In this document: positions 1-6,267 of the stretch, one piece after another | Numbering within the stretch: position 1 is the stretch's first letter | Layout: every line of letters starts with the position of its first letter | Source of the DNA: Spirosoma sp. | Lineage (GTDB): Bacteria; Bacteroidota; Bacteroidia; Cytophagales; Spirosomataceae | Reading direction: 5' to 3' | Assembly (NCBI GenBank): GCA_025351545.1 | Contig: JANXVQ010000904.1 | Location: forward strand, 1-21,784 | Length of the DNA: 21,784 nucleotides | Notes under the pieces: generated by a model | What the model was told of the DNA's origin: nothing | Seen by the model: the letters and a program-made list of their open reading frames with translations, nothing else | Database searches by the model: none | Translations under genes and position numbers: made by a program

Positions 1-762
1 ATCTATTACCCACTGTCAATTCTGATGCTGGCTGGTATTCGCGATATTCTTATTATTTCGACGCCCCACGATTTGCCGCATTTTGAAAAATTACTTGGCG
101 ATGGTACGCGTATTGGATGCCGTTTCAGCTATGCTGTTCAGCCCAGTCCCGACGGACTGGCGCAGGCCTTCATTATCGGCGAAGAATTTATTGGTGATGA
201 TAAAGTTGCCCTGGTATTGGGCGACAATATTTTCTACGGATCGGGTCTGTCAAAATTACTTCAGGCCAACAACGACCCCGACGGCGGTGTGGTATATGCT
301 TATCAGGTGCATGATCCCGAACGCTATGGCGTAGTGGAGTTTGATGAACATTTTAATGTTTTGTCTATCGAAGAAAAACCGGAGAAGGCTAAATCAAATT
401 ATGCGGTTCCGGGTTTGTATTTCTATGACAATGACGTTGTTGAAATCGCTAAAAACATTAAGCCATCGCCCAGAGGTGAATTGGAAATTACGGATATAAA
501 TCGGGTGTATCTGGAACAGGGTAGGCTCAAAGTTGGTGTGCTGGATCGAGGAACCGCCTGGCTCGACACCGGTACATTTGAATCGTTAATGCAAGCCGGG
601 CAATTTGTCCATGTCATTGAGCAACGGCAGGGATTGAAAATCGGCTGTATTGAAGAGATTGCTTACCGTATGAAGTTCATCAATGCAGAACAACTCGCTG
701 TTATTGCTCAGCCGTTGGTCAAAAGTGGTTATGGACGCTATTTATTAAATATTCTAAAATAG
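1..762 (+). CDS. rmlA: Glucose-1-phosphate thymidylyltransferase, 5' end cut by the window
   Basis: RmlA (RfbA) joins glucose 1-phosphate and dTTP to give dTDP-glucose, the first step of dTDP-L-rhamnose and related sugars, in the cytoplasm. The reading frame is open from base 1 and reads [20 protein letters not shown], which matches the family from about residue 36 of roughly 290. The ATG at 25 is therefore internal and about 36 N-terminal residues, including the GGxGTRL nucleotide loop, lie outside the window. Visible family blocks are [58 protein letters not shown] (read as two adjacent blocks), [14 protein letters not shown] and [18 protein letters not shown]. The C-terminus YGRYLLNIL is complete. 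A strong terminator follows, so this is the last gene of its transcript. Other rml genes, if clustered, must lie upstream. Confidence 0.95.
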   Translation: MYYPLSILMLAGIRDILIISTPHDLPHFEKLLGDGTRIGCRFSYAVQPSPDGLAQAFIIGEEFIGDDKVALVLGDNIFYGSGLSKLLQANNDPDGGVVYAYQVHDPERYGVVEFDEHFNVLSIEEKPEKAKSNYAVPGLYFYDNDVVEIAKNIKPSPRGELEITDINRVYLEQGRLKVGVLDRGTAWLDTGTFESLMQAGQFVHVIEQRQGLKIGCIEEIAYRMKFINAEQLAVIAQPLVKSGYGRYLLNILK

Positions 763-790
763 GTATAGCTTATTAAGGTTATACAAGAGC

Positions 791-825
791 AAAAAAACGC
801 CGGGGCAAGTTGCTCCGGCGTTTTT
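791..825 (+). terminator. Rho-independent terminator after rmlA
   Basis: The arms CGCCGGGGCAA and TTGCTCCGGCG pair over 11 bp with one G-U pair around a 2-nt loop. The hairpin is preceded by an A run and followed by five T, so it could also act on the minus strand. It starts 29 bp after the rmlA stop codon. Confidence 0.9.
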
Positions 826-1168
826 CATTGACCTAACCTATAAGAAATGTCTTTGCTGAAGCTTGCTCAAACGGAGTGTTCACTAGCGACAAAATAAAGG
901 TAATTGTTTAGCGGGTAGCTATTTGAGAGCATAAATACTGGTTTTTATTATTGAAAATTAATCAGGCAAAAGCCCGCACTTTAATACGTATAAATACGCG
1001 TTGGTAAATGGCCTATGTGTACTAATTAATTGACTATCAACGTATTGATCTAATGGTTTGAGATTATGAGGGTTGGCGCACAAACAGACTTTTCGTAATT
1101 TAGATGTGCTTTCCAATTTTATCCATACAAGAACCACCTTACCTCATTTAATTTCAACCTTTTTTCTT
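826..1168. other. Intergenic region with no gene seen
   Basis: This is an AT-rich spacer between the rmlA terminator and the small CPQHC protein. I see no convincing reading frame and no tRNA-like fold. A weak promoter-like box TAATTTAG (7 of 8 matches to TAnnTTTG) lies near 1088-1095, about 75 bp before the ATG at 1169. It would suit the downstream module, but no good -33 element accompanies it. Confidence 0.4.
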
Positions 1169-1582
1169 ATGAGTGATAACGTTTTCAATGAAAATGCAGG
1201 GCGCTTCCTAAGCCCCACAGAAACCAGGCCCATGAAGGAGGCATACCGCAACGCTAAGCTAGCCTGTGGTCACAAGGAGAATGAGTATACTCGTTCGGAG
1301 TTTTTTGGTCTCGCCAAAGTAAATGAGCTGCTTAAACAGCCAGATTGTGTAGGAATTCGCATCCACTATGCCAATCGCTGGGAAGACGACAATGGTAAAC
1401 CTACCGAACAGGGTAAGGGAAAACACACCTCCCGTGTTCTATTGACAGCTGTAGATTTACGGGGCCGAGATTTGCCTGTTTATACTAGACCTGGCGGTTT
1501 AAAAGATGATGGTGGGGATGGCAATGAGGGAGAAATGACAGTAGGCGATGGAATGCCTTGTCCACAACATTGCGGACAGTAA
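1169..1582 (+). CDS. Uncharacterised small protein with C-terminal CPQHC motif
   Basis: The 137-residue product has no signal peptide and no membrane segment, and I cannot assign it to a named domain. The ATG at 1169 was chosen over an in-frame TTG at 1073 because the extra 32 residues look like translated leader. Visible features are SEFFGLAKVNELLKQPDCVG (residues 43-62), a beta-like stretch GIRIHYANRW, a Gly/Lys-rich loop, VLLTAVDLRGRDLPVY (90-105), an acidic Gly-rich linker and the C-terminus MPCPQHCGQ. It has four Cys, at 33, 60, 131 and 135. From memory, Bacteroidota genomes encode small proteins with the same pattern (Cys-x-Gly-[IV]-R-[IV] core, then VxVDxxGxD, then PCPxxC near the end) beside membrane proteins of the kind found next here. 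I could not verify this. The 20-bp gap to the next gene implies co-transcription. Function is unknown; a metal-binding, redox or processed C-terminus are possibilities. Confidence 0.75.
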   Translation: MSDNVFNENAGRFLSPTETRPMKEAYRNAKLACGHKENEYTRSEFFGLAKVNELLKQPDCVGIRIHYANRWEDDNGKPTEQGKGKHTSRVLLTAVDLRGRDLPVYTRPGGLKDDGGDGNEGEMTVGDGMPCPQHCGQ

Positions 1583-1602
1583 CTAATTTATTTATTACTA
1601 TT

Positions 1603-2280
1603 ATGCTTGAGAGGCTACTACTATTATGGGGAAAATATCCTTTAGATTTTATCACATATTTAAGTAGTGGCCTACCTGTCATTGTAGGATTATTTCGTTA
1701 TAAGTACATTTCTTTAGCATCAAAATTTATTCTTGCATTTTTTTTATTCTTTTTTGCAAAGGAGTCTTTTTCTATTTATCAATCAATTTTAAAGCATAAT
1801 AATTTATATCTACAAAATATTGAAATATTATTTAATATATTGATAGTATTAGCTATTGGGCTTTCATCTTTTCGCTCCCTTACTTGGAAGCGACTTGCCT
1901 TATTTTTAGCCACACTTTGCTTTATTTTCAGTCTCTTTACCTACCAAAGTAATGCTGTCTCCTCTGTAAGTTTATCAGCTTACCGACTTTTTGCAATATT
2001 TTTTTGCCTATCATACTTCAATAAAATAATAACTGACATGCGCGTGAAGAATATTACTAAGCACAGTATGTTCTGGTTCACGTCTGGATTACTTATTTAT
2101 TCTACCGGCACATTTTTCATCATGCTTTTTAGCGAATATTGGTATAAGGATATAAACAAAGTTTCTGCCGAAGTATTTGATAAATATTGGAATGCTAGTC
2201 AAGTATTATTCATTATTTTCTGTTTCTTCTCTGCTCATGGACTTTGGTTGAGCAAATATGAACAGGAAAATTTAATTTGA
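1603..2280 (+). CDS. Seven-transmembrane protein of unknown function
   Basis: The 225-residue product is strongly hydrophobic, with about seven membrane segments near residues 15-33, 35-53, 72-90, 97-114, 124-142, 155-177 and 197-216. It has no large soluble domain. The segment MFWFTSGLLIYSTGTFFIML near residue 156 and the ending AHGLWLSKY are the most distinctive parts. The ATG at 1603 was preferred to an in-frame TTG at 1558, because 1558 lies inside the upstream gene and 1603 leaves a 20-bp gap. The gene is visibly more AT-rich than its neighbours, partly because of its Phe, Ile, Tyr and Lys content, though transfer cannot be excluded. It precedes a sensor kinase gene that has no sensor domain, so I infer that it may be a membrane receptor or signal-transfer partner. 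It is not a recognisable transporter. Confidence 0.75.
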   Translation: MLERLLLLWGKYPLDFITYLSSGLPVIVGLFRYKYISLASKFILAFFLFFFAKESFSIYQSILKHNNLYLQNIEILFNILIVLAIGLSSFRSLTWKRLALFLATLCFIFSLFTYQSNAVSSVSLSAYRLFAIFFCLSYFNKIITDMRVKNITKHSMFWFTSGLLIYSTGTFFIMLFSEYWYKDINKVSAEVFDKYWNASQVLFIIFCFFSAHGLWLSKYEQENLI

Positions 2281-2382
2281 TACATTTATTCTAATAGATA
2301 AGCAGCATCACTGCTGTGATTACTGTTATAATGTTTGACTGCTAGTACACAAACTTATACAGAGTTGCCTCATAATTACCAG

Positions 2383-2486
2383 CAGGGCTTTCTTATAAAA
2401 ACTGACACGTTGATAATCAGACTATTCTTGTGAGGTCAGATTTGAGAATCTGACCTCACACAAGGCATTTTTATAAGAAAACCCTG
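2383..2486. mobile_element. MITE-like palindromic element with 19-bp terminal inverted repeats
   Basis: The left end CAGGGCTTTCTTATAAAAA (2383-2401) and the right end TTTTTATAAGAAAACCCTG (2468-2486) are inverted copies with 18 of 19 matches. They are flanked by near-identical 10-mers, TAATTACCAG (2373-2382) and TAATTAACAG (2487-2496), which look like a target-site duplication with one later change. The element encodes nothing and has a perfect 14-bp palindrome inside. Size, ends and flanks fit a non-autonomous transposable element, but no matching transposase is in the window and I cannot name an IS family. The alternative is a large nested hairpin acting in the transcript. It occupies the middle of the 347-bp gap between the membrane protein gene and the kinase gene. 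Confidence 0.6.
2429..2460. repeat. Perfect 14-bp inverted repeat inside the palindromic element
   Basis: The arms TGTGAGGTCAGATT (2429-2442) and AATCTGACCTCACA (2447-2460) are exact reverse complements around a TGAG loop. In RNA this would be a very stable hairpin. No T run follows, so it is not a textbook terminator. Confidence 0.85.
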
Positions 2487-2513
2487 TAATTAACAGTGGT
2501 TGACCAATTTATC

Positions 2514-2538
2514 AGCAGGAGATAAAACTTCTCCTGCT
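2514..2538 (+). terminator. Terminator-like hairpin upstream of the kinase gene
   Basis: The arms AGCAGGAGA and TCTCCTGCT (9 bp, perfect) enclose a 7-nt loop and are followed by AAATTTTA. The short, broken T tract makes termination uncertain. If active, it would separate the transcript of the two upstream genes from that of the kinase and regulator. Confidence 0.45.
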
Positions 2539-2627
2539 AAATTTTACCATTCGCTCAATACTTACAGTTAATTAGTTGATATTCAGCGTATATTATCGAA
2601 ATTTACTTTGATCGGTCAATAGCCTTT

Positions 2628-3440
2628 ATGTCAATAGACTCTAGTTTTGTGATTGCCTTGGGTACGGCCGTATTATTGACGATGGCGGTGTTCATCATCA
2701 TTTTTGTGGCATATTATCAGCAAAAACAGGCAAAACAACAACTGGCCTTCAAGGAATTACAGGTCCAGCACCGGCGCGACCTGATGGCCGCGACTTTCCG
2801 GGGACAGGAAGAAGAACGAAAGCGACTGGCTGAGGATATGCACGATGGTATTGGTACTATGCTGTCTGTGACAAAAATGAGCCTTAATCAGCTGGAACGA
2901 CAGGCGGGCAATGACGTAATGTTGGGTTTTCAGTTTCAGAAAACCCGCTCCATGATCGACGAAACAATGACTAATGTTCGGCGTATCAGCCGCAATTTAG
3001 TCCCCACAACTCTTGAACGTTTCGGCTTGCTGGCCGCCCTTGAAGAACTGGCCGATCGCGCTACCGATAAAGATACCGAAGTACAGTTGACATATCCTGA
3101 ATCGGCAATTCCGTTTCCGCCTGCTCTGGATCTGATGCTTTATCGAATTACGCAGGAGTTAGTCAATAACGCCATTCGGCATGCCCGCGCCAGGCATATT
3201 ATTATTCAACTATTTAGTATAGATAATGAGGTCCGGTTATCGGTGCTTGACGATGGAGTAGGCTTTGATTTTGACGTGATTATGGAAAACAAACAGGGCG
3301 GGTTGGGACTGCGGAATATTGAAAGTCGTTTGAGTGTCGTGAATGGGCACGTTACATTCGATGTAGCCCCCGGTCGCGGCTCACAGATTCATATACAGGT
3401 TCGGCTCTATGACGCGCAACCTGTTGATTTAATGAGTTAA
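2628..3440 (+). CDS. Sensor histidine kinase, HisKA_3 type, single membrane anchor
   Basis: This 270-residue kinase autophosphorylates on His and passes the phosphate to a response regulator, almost certainly the adjacent one. One membrane segment (about residues 8-29) is followed by a Gln/Lys-rich coiled-coil linker. The HisKA_3 dimerisation domain has the H-box EERKRLAEDMHDGIGTMLS with the phospho-acceptor His72. The HATPase domain has the N-box ITQELVNNAIRHA (174-186, with E177 and N181), the G1 box LDDGVGFDF and the G2 box GGLGLRNIESR. Fewer than ten residues precede the membrane segment and there is no PAS, HAMP or other sensor domain, so the signal must come from a partner; the seven-transmembrane protein upstream is the obvious candidate. 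A box TTACTTTG at 2603-2610 (7 of 8 matches to TAnnTTTG) could give this gene its own promoter. The ATG start is clear. Confidence 0.93.
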   Translation: MSIDSSFVIALGTAVLLTMAVFIIIFVAYYQQKQAKQQLAFKELQVQHRRDLMAATFRGQEEERKRLAEDMHDGIGTMLSVTKMSLNQLERQAGNDVMLGFQFQKTRSMIDETMTNVRRISRNLVPTTLERFGLLAALEELADRATDKDTEVQLTYPESAIPFPPALDLMLYRITQELVNNAIRHARARHIIIQLFSIDNEVRLSVLDDGVGFDFDVIMENKQGGLGLRNIESRLSVVNGHVTFDVAPGRGSQIHIQVRLYDAQPVDLMS

Positions 3441-3508
3441 TTTGTTTGCCAAATGATTCTTCTTCTGTACAACGAATACGGCATCAGTATTTAAACTCTT
3501 CCTCTTCC

Positions 3509-4168
3509 ATGCGAAAAATTAAATTGGCCCTCTGCGACGATCATACTTTATTTCGCGTTGGAATGGCGACTATACTTGGGCAGATTCACGATTTTGAGCT
3601 GGTTCTGGAAGCCGCCAATGGGCAGGAATTAATTGATCGGATTGCCCGGAAATTACCTGACGTTGTGTTGCTCGATCTTCAAATGCCGGTTATGGACGGC
3701 ACAGCTACAGCTGATTATCTGCGCGAAAATTACCCCCTTATCAAAATTGTCGTGCTAACAATGCATGATGAAGATCGCATGGTGCTCCACCTGCTCGAAA
3801 AGGGCGTTAGTGGCTATTTACTGAAAGATGCTGAAGCTGGAGAGGTGGAAAAAGCTATTCGGAAAGTGATGGACGAAGGCGTTTACCTGAACGAATTCGT
3901 GTCGAAAGCAATGCTTCGGAAAATGACCAATAAAACGACCGTAGCGAAGCCAGTTAATGGTTTTTATAATAGTAAAATTTTGCTCTCCGAGCGTGAAAAG
4001 GAAGTGCTAATGCTTATTTGTGAAGGACTTTCAACACTTGAAATCAGTGAAAAGATATTTCTTAGCCCTCGTACGGTTGAAGGGCATCGTTTACGGATTC
4101 TCGAAAAAACCGGCACTAAAAATACGGCTGGCATGGTAGCCTATGCGTTTAAAAATAGCTTAGTCTAA
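3509..4168 (+). CDS. NarL/LuxR-type response regulator
   Basis: The 219-residue product has an N-terminal receiver domain (about 3-120) and a C-terminal LuxR-type helix-turn-helix (about 152-215). Receiver residues are the acidic pair D10/D11, phospho-acceptor D56 in VVLLDLQMPVMDG, T84 in VVLTMHDED and K106 in GYLLKDA. The DNA-binding domain shows LSEREKEVLMLICEGLSTLE, then ISEKIFLSPRTVEGHRLRIL. The ATG at 3509 gives the usual MRKIKLALCDDH start; an in-frame TTG at 3446 would add 21 unlikely residues. It lies 68 bp after the kinase stop codon, so the pair should be co-transcribed. It probably acts as a cytoplasmic transcription factor once phosphorylated. Its targets cannot be read from the sequence, although autoregulation of the module is plausible. 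Confidence 0.93.
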   Translation: MRKIKLALCDDHTLFRVGMATILGQIHDFELVLEAANGQELIDRIARKLPDVVLLDLQMPVMDGTATADYLRENYPLIKIVVLTMHDEDRMVLHLLEKGVSGYLLKDAEAGEVEKAIRKVMDEGVYLNEFVSKAMLRKMTNKTTVAKPVNGFYNSKILLSEREKEVLMLICEGLSTLEISEKIFLSPRTVEGHRLRILEKTGTKNTAGMVAYAFKNSLV

Positions 4169-4196
4169 CTAATGAAATTATCGGCTAGACTAAGCT
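4157..4196. terminator. Inverted repeat overlapping the regulator stop codon
   Basis: The arms AGCTTAGTCTA (4157-4167) and TAGACTAAGCT (4186-4196) pair perfectly over 11 bp around an 18-nt loop. The left arm contains the last codons of the response regulator. The repeat lies between convergent genes, so it may end transcription from both sides, but there is no T run. Confidence 0.4.
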
Positions 4197-4237
4197 CAGC
4201 TAACAATCGGCCATAAACGCTGAATCTTACATCTCAG

Positions 4238-5026
4238 CTAAAGGCTTCCCGTTCTTCCTCCATCTACCGGAAGGTTAATACCATTGATAGAGGCTGCTGC
4301 CGGTGTACATAGGAAAGCGATGGCTGCAGCTACTTCTTCGGCTCTGACGAACCGCCCCGTTGGCATTTCGCTTTCCATCTGTTTGGCAACCTCTTCCTCT
4401 GTTTTGCCGGAAGCTTTTGCCCGCATAGTCAATACAGCGGCTAAACGGGCCGTTTCGGTATAACCCGGCAATACATTATTAACTGTAATGCCAAAGCTGG
4501 CAATCTCCAGAGAAAGCGTTTTTGCCCATTGTGCAACCGCTCCCCGAATGGTGTTCGAGATTCCTAAGCCCACAATCGGCTGCTTGACAGATGTTGAGAT
4601 AATATTAACAATCCGACCAAAACCAGCTTTCTTCATGGCTGGAAAAACCGCCTGAACCAGGGCCTGATTAGTAAGTAGATGGTTATGGAATGTTTGCACA
4701 AACTCCTCTGGCTTAGCGTTAATCAGCGGGCCACCCGCCGGACCGCCCGTATTGTTAATTAAAATATGTACGTCGGGAAATAGGGCCAAATGTTGTGCCA
4801 GAGACGTCGGAGCAGCCGACGGCTGGCTAAAATCAGCAACAATGTAGTAGTGCTTTTGACCCTTGGTCGTGTCTAAATTAGCCAGCGTAGTTTTAAGAGT
4901 CTGCTCATTTCGAGCCATCAATACGATGTTAGCACCCAGCAATGCCAGCTCAATAGCGGTAGCGCGACCAATTCCCTGCGTACTGCCACAAACAAGGGCA
5001 GTCTTTCCGGTTAACGTAAGATTCAT
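4238..5026 (-). CDS. SDR-fold oxidoreductase-like protein lacking the catalytic Tyr and Lys
   Basis: This 262-residue Rossmann-fold protein belongs to the short-chain dehydrogenase/reductase superfamily. The cofactor loop is ALVCGSTQGIGRA (TGxxxGIG region, residues 10-22), and NNTGG at 91-95 stands for the usual NNAG. A Ser is present in NIISTSVKQP near 144. Where YxxxK is expected the sequence reads GISNTIRGAVAQWAK, so the Tyr is replaced by S157 and the Lys by R161. From memory this matches the subgroup often annotated as beta-ketoacyl-ACP-reductase-like, which lacks a complete catalytic tetrad. It may bind NAD(P) yet use another mechanism or be inactive, so a FabG label would be misleading. 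The C-terminus INLPVDGGRTGSL is family-typical. It is divergent from lemA. Confidence 0.85.
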   Translation of the reverse strand: MNLTLTGKTALVCGSTQGIGRATAIELALLGANIVLMARNEQTLKTTLANLDTTKGQKHYYIVADFSQPSAAPTSLAQHLALFPDVHILINNTGGPAGGPLINAKPEEFVQTFHNHLLTNQALVQAVFPAMKKAGFGRIVNIISTSVKQPIVGLGISNTIRGAVAQWAKTLSLEIASFGITVNNVLPGYTETARLAAVLTMRAKASGKTEEEVAKQMESEMPTGRFVRAEEVAAAIAFLCTPAAASINGINLPVDGGRTGSL

Positions 5027-5124
5027 TGAAAAATATAGTTATTGGGTAATGCCAATCATCAATACAAACCCCCAAGCAAAATAGAGAAAAATACCACTGG
5101 CGTAGTTTTACGTCAACAAAGTAT

Positions 5125-5132
5125 TAGTTTTG
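5125..5132 (+). promoter_or_regulatory. Candidate Bacteroidota -7 promoter box for lemA
   Basis: TAGTTTTG matches the TAnnTTTG consensus at every fixed position and lies 44 bp before the lemA ATG. No clear TTTG -33 element was found at the usual spacing, so this is a motif match only. Confidence 0.4.
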
Positions 5133-5176
5133 GGCAACTTTGAATCCATTACTAACAATTTGCATTTCAACAGACC

Positions 5177-5758
5177 ATGTCAAAGACATTAATTATCGTG
5201 GTGGTTATTGCCCTGTTTTTGGGTATGTACGGCTGTAGCTCTTATAACGGTTTAGTTCAGACCGATACAAACGTACAGGAAAAGTGGGCGCAAGTCCAAA
5301 CTCAATACCAGCGCAGGGCCGATTTGATCCCGAACTTAGTTAAAACTGTTCAGGGTGCAGCTAATTTTGAGAAAAGTACGTTGACGGCCGTTATTCAGGC
5401 TCGTGCCAGTGCAACTCAGGTAAAGTTTACGGCGGATCAATTGACGCCCGAGAATATCCAGAAGTTTCAGGCAGCCCAGGCGCAGGTGAGCAGTTCCCTG
5501 TCGCGGCTGTTGGCCGTTGCGGAGAGCTACCCCAATCTGAAAGCGAACCAGAATTTTCTGGAGTTACAGGCACAATTAGAAGGTACAGAGAATAGAATTT
5601 CTGTATCCCGGAATGATTTTAATGGAGCGGTGAAAACCTACAATCAGTCGGTACGATCGTTTCCTAACAATATCTTCGCTGGTATTTTTGGCTTCCCTGT
5701 CAAAGGATTCTTCGAGGCTTCGCAAGCGGCCCAAAACGCCCCAACAGTACAGTTTTAA
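5177..5758 (+). CDS. lemA: LemA family protein
   Basis: The 193-residue product has an N-terminal hydrophobic segment (about 4-19) ending in GMYGC. This could be a membrane anchor or a poor lipobox. The LemA core follows: YNGLVQTDTNVQEKWAQVQT, then QYQRRADLIPNLVKTVQGAA, a long helical stretch with FEKSTLTAVIQARA, and the C-terminal part LEGTENRISVSRNDFNGAV and GIFGFPVKGFF. The length is typical of the family. LemA proteins are membrane-anchored helical-bundle proteins of unclear function, often found beside TPM-domain genes as here. The two following genes on the same strand complete the usual lemA-TPM-TPM arrangement. The ATG at 5177 is the natural start. Confidence 0.93.
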   Translation: MSKTLIIVVVIALFLGMYGCSSYNGLVQTDTNVQEKWAQVQTQYQRRADLIPNLVKTVQGAANFEKSTLTAVIQARASATQVKFTADQLTPENIQKFQAAQAQVSSSLSRLLAVAESYPNLKANQNFLELQAQLEGTENRISVSRNDFNGAVKTYNQSVRSFPNNIFAGIFGFPVKGFFEASQAAQNAPTVQF

Positions 5759-5771
5759 TGGCGTGAGGTAA

Positions 5772-5811
5772 GGGTACGGAGCCTGGGATTAAGTTTCCCG
5801 GCCTCGTGCCC
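5772..5811 (+). other. Imperfect hairpin between lemA and the first TPM gene
   Basis: GGGTACGGAGCCTGGGA can fold on TTTCCCGGCCTCGTGCCC with single-base bulges, giving about 14 pairs and a short loop. It ends 21 bp before the ATG at 5833. There is no T run, so it looks more like an RNA-processing or stability element between operon genes than a terminator. Confidence 0.45.
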
Positions 5812-5832
5812 TTAGCCCAAAACCCTACTCTC

Positions 5833-6267
5833 ATGCCAATCAATCCGTTTACGCCCGACGAACAGCAACGCATTGTAGCGGCTATCCGGGAAGCCGAAAA
5901 GGCCACATCGGGCGAAATTCGAGTGCATGTTGAACCGCATTGTGCCAACGCCAACCCTTTGGAGAGGGCCATTGAGGTGTTTGCGCATTTGGGAATGCAC
6001 CAGACCAAAGAACACAATGGTGTTTTATTTTATCTTGCTCATGCCGACCGGAAGTTTGCCGTGTTGGGTGATCAGGGGATTGATGCCAAAGTGCCCGATA
6101 ATTTTTGGGAGAGCACTAAAGAACTAGTCCTTACCCATTTTGTGGCAGGAAACTACGCTGAAGGCCTGAGCCGGGGAATTGAACGGGCCGGGCAACAGTT
6201 AAAACAGTATTTCCCCTACGCCAGCGACGACACCAACGAACTCGCCGACGATATTTCGTTTGACTGA
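5833..6267 (+). CDS. TPM domain protein, soluble form
   Basis: The 144-residue protein consists almost entirely of one TPM domain (about 5-130), with SGEIRVHVEPHC (30-41), KEHNGVLFYLAHADRKFAVL, a GDQGID block and NYAEGLSRGIERAGQQL. It has no signal peptide or membrane segment, so it is predicted to be cytoplasmic unless it is anchored by partners. The ATG at 5833 was chosen; an in-frame GTG at 5806 lies inside the hairpin and would add nine residues. TPM domains have been linked to phosphatase activity in plant TLP18.3 and to photosystem or membrane-protein maintenance, but the role in bacteria is not settled. The end overlaps the next gene if that gene uses the TTG at 6260, which suggests tight coupling in the operon. 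Confidence 0.88.
   Translation: MPINPFTPDEQQRIVAAIREAEKATSGEIRVHVEPHCANANPLERAIEVFAHLGMHQTKEHNGVLFYLAHADRKFAVLGDQGIDAKVPDNFWESTKELVLTHFVAGNYAEGLSRGIERAGQQLKQYFPYASDDTNELADDISFD

Noticed and set aside
1073..1168. TTG-initiated N-terminal extension of the CPQHC protein
   Set aside because: The 32 extra residues are low in features, and an ATG at 1169 gives a protein with the expected compact core.
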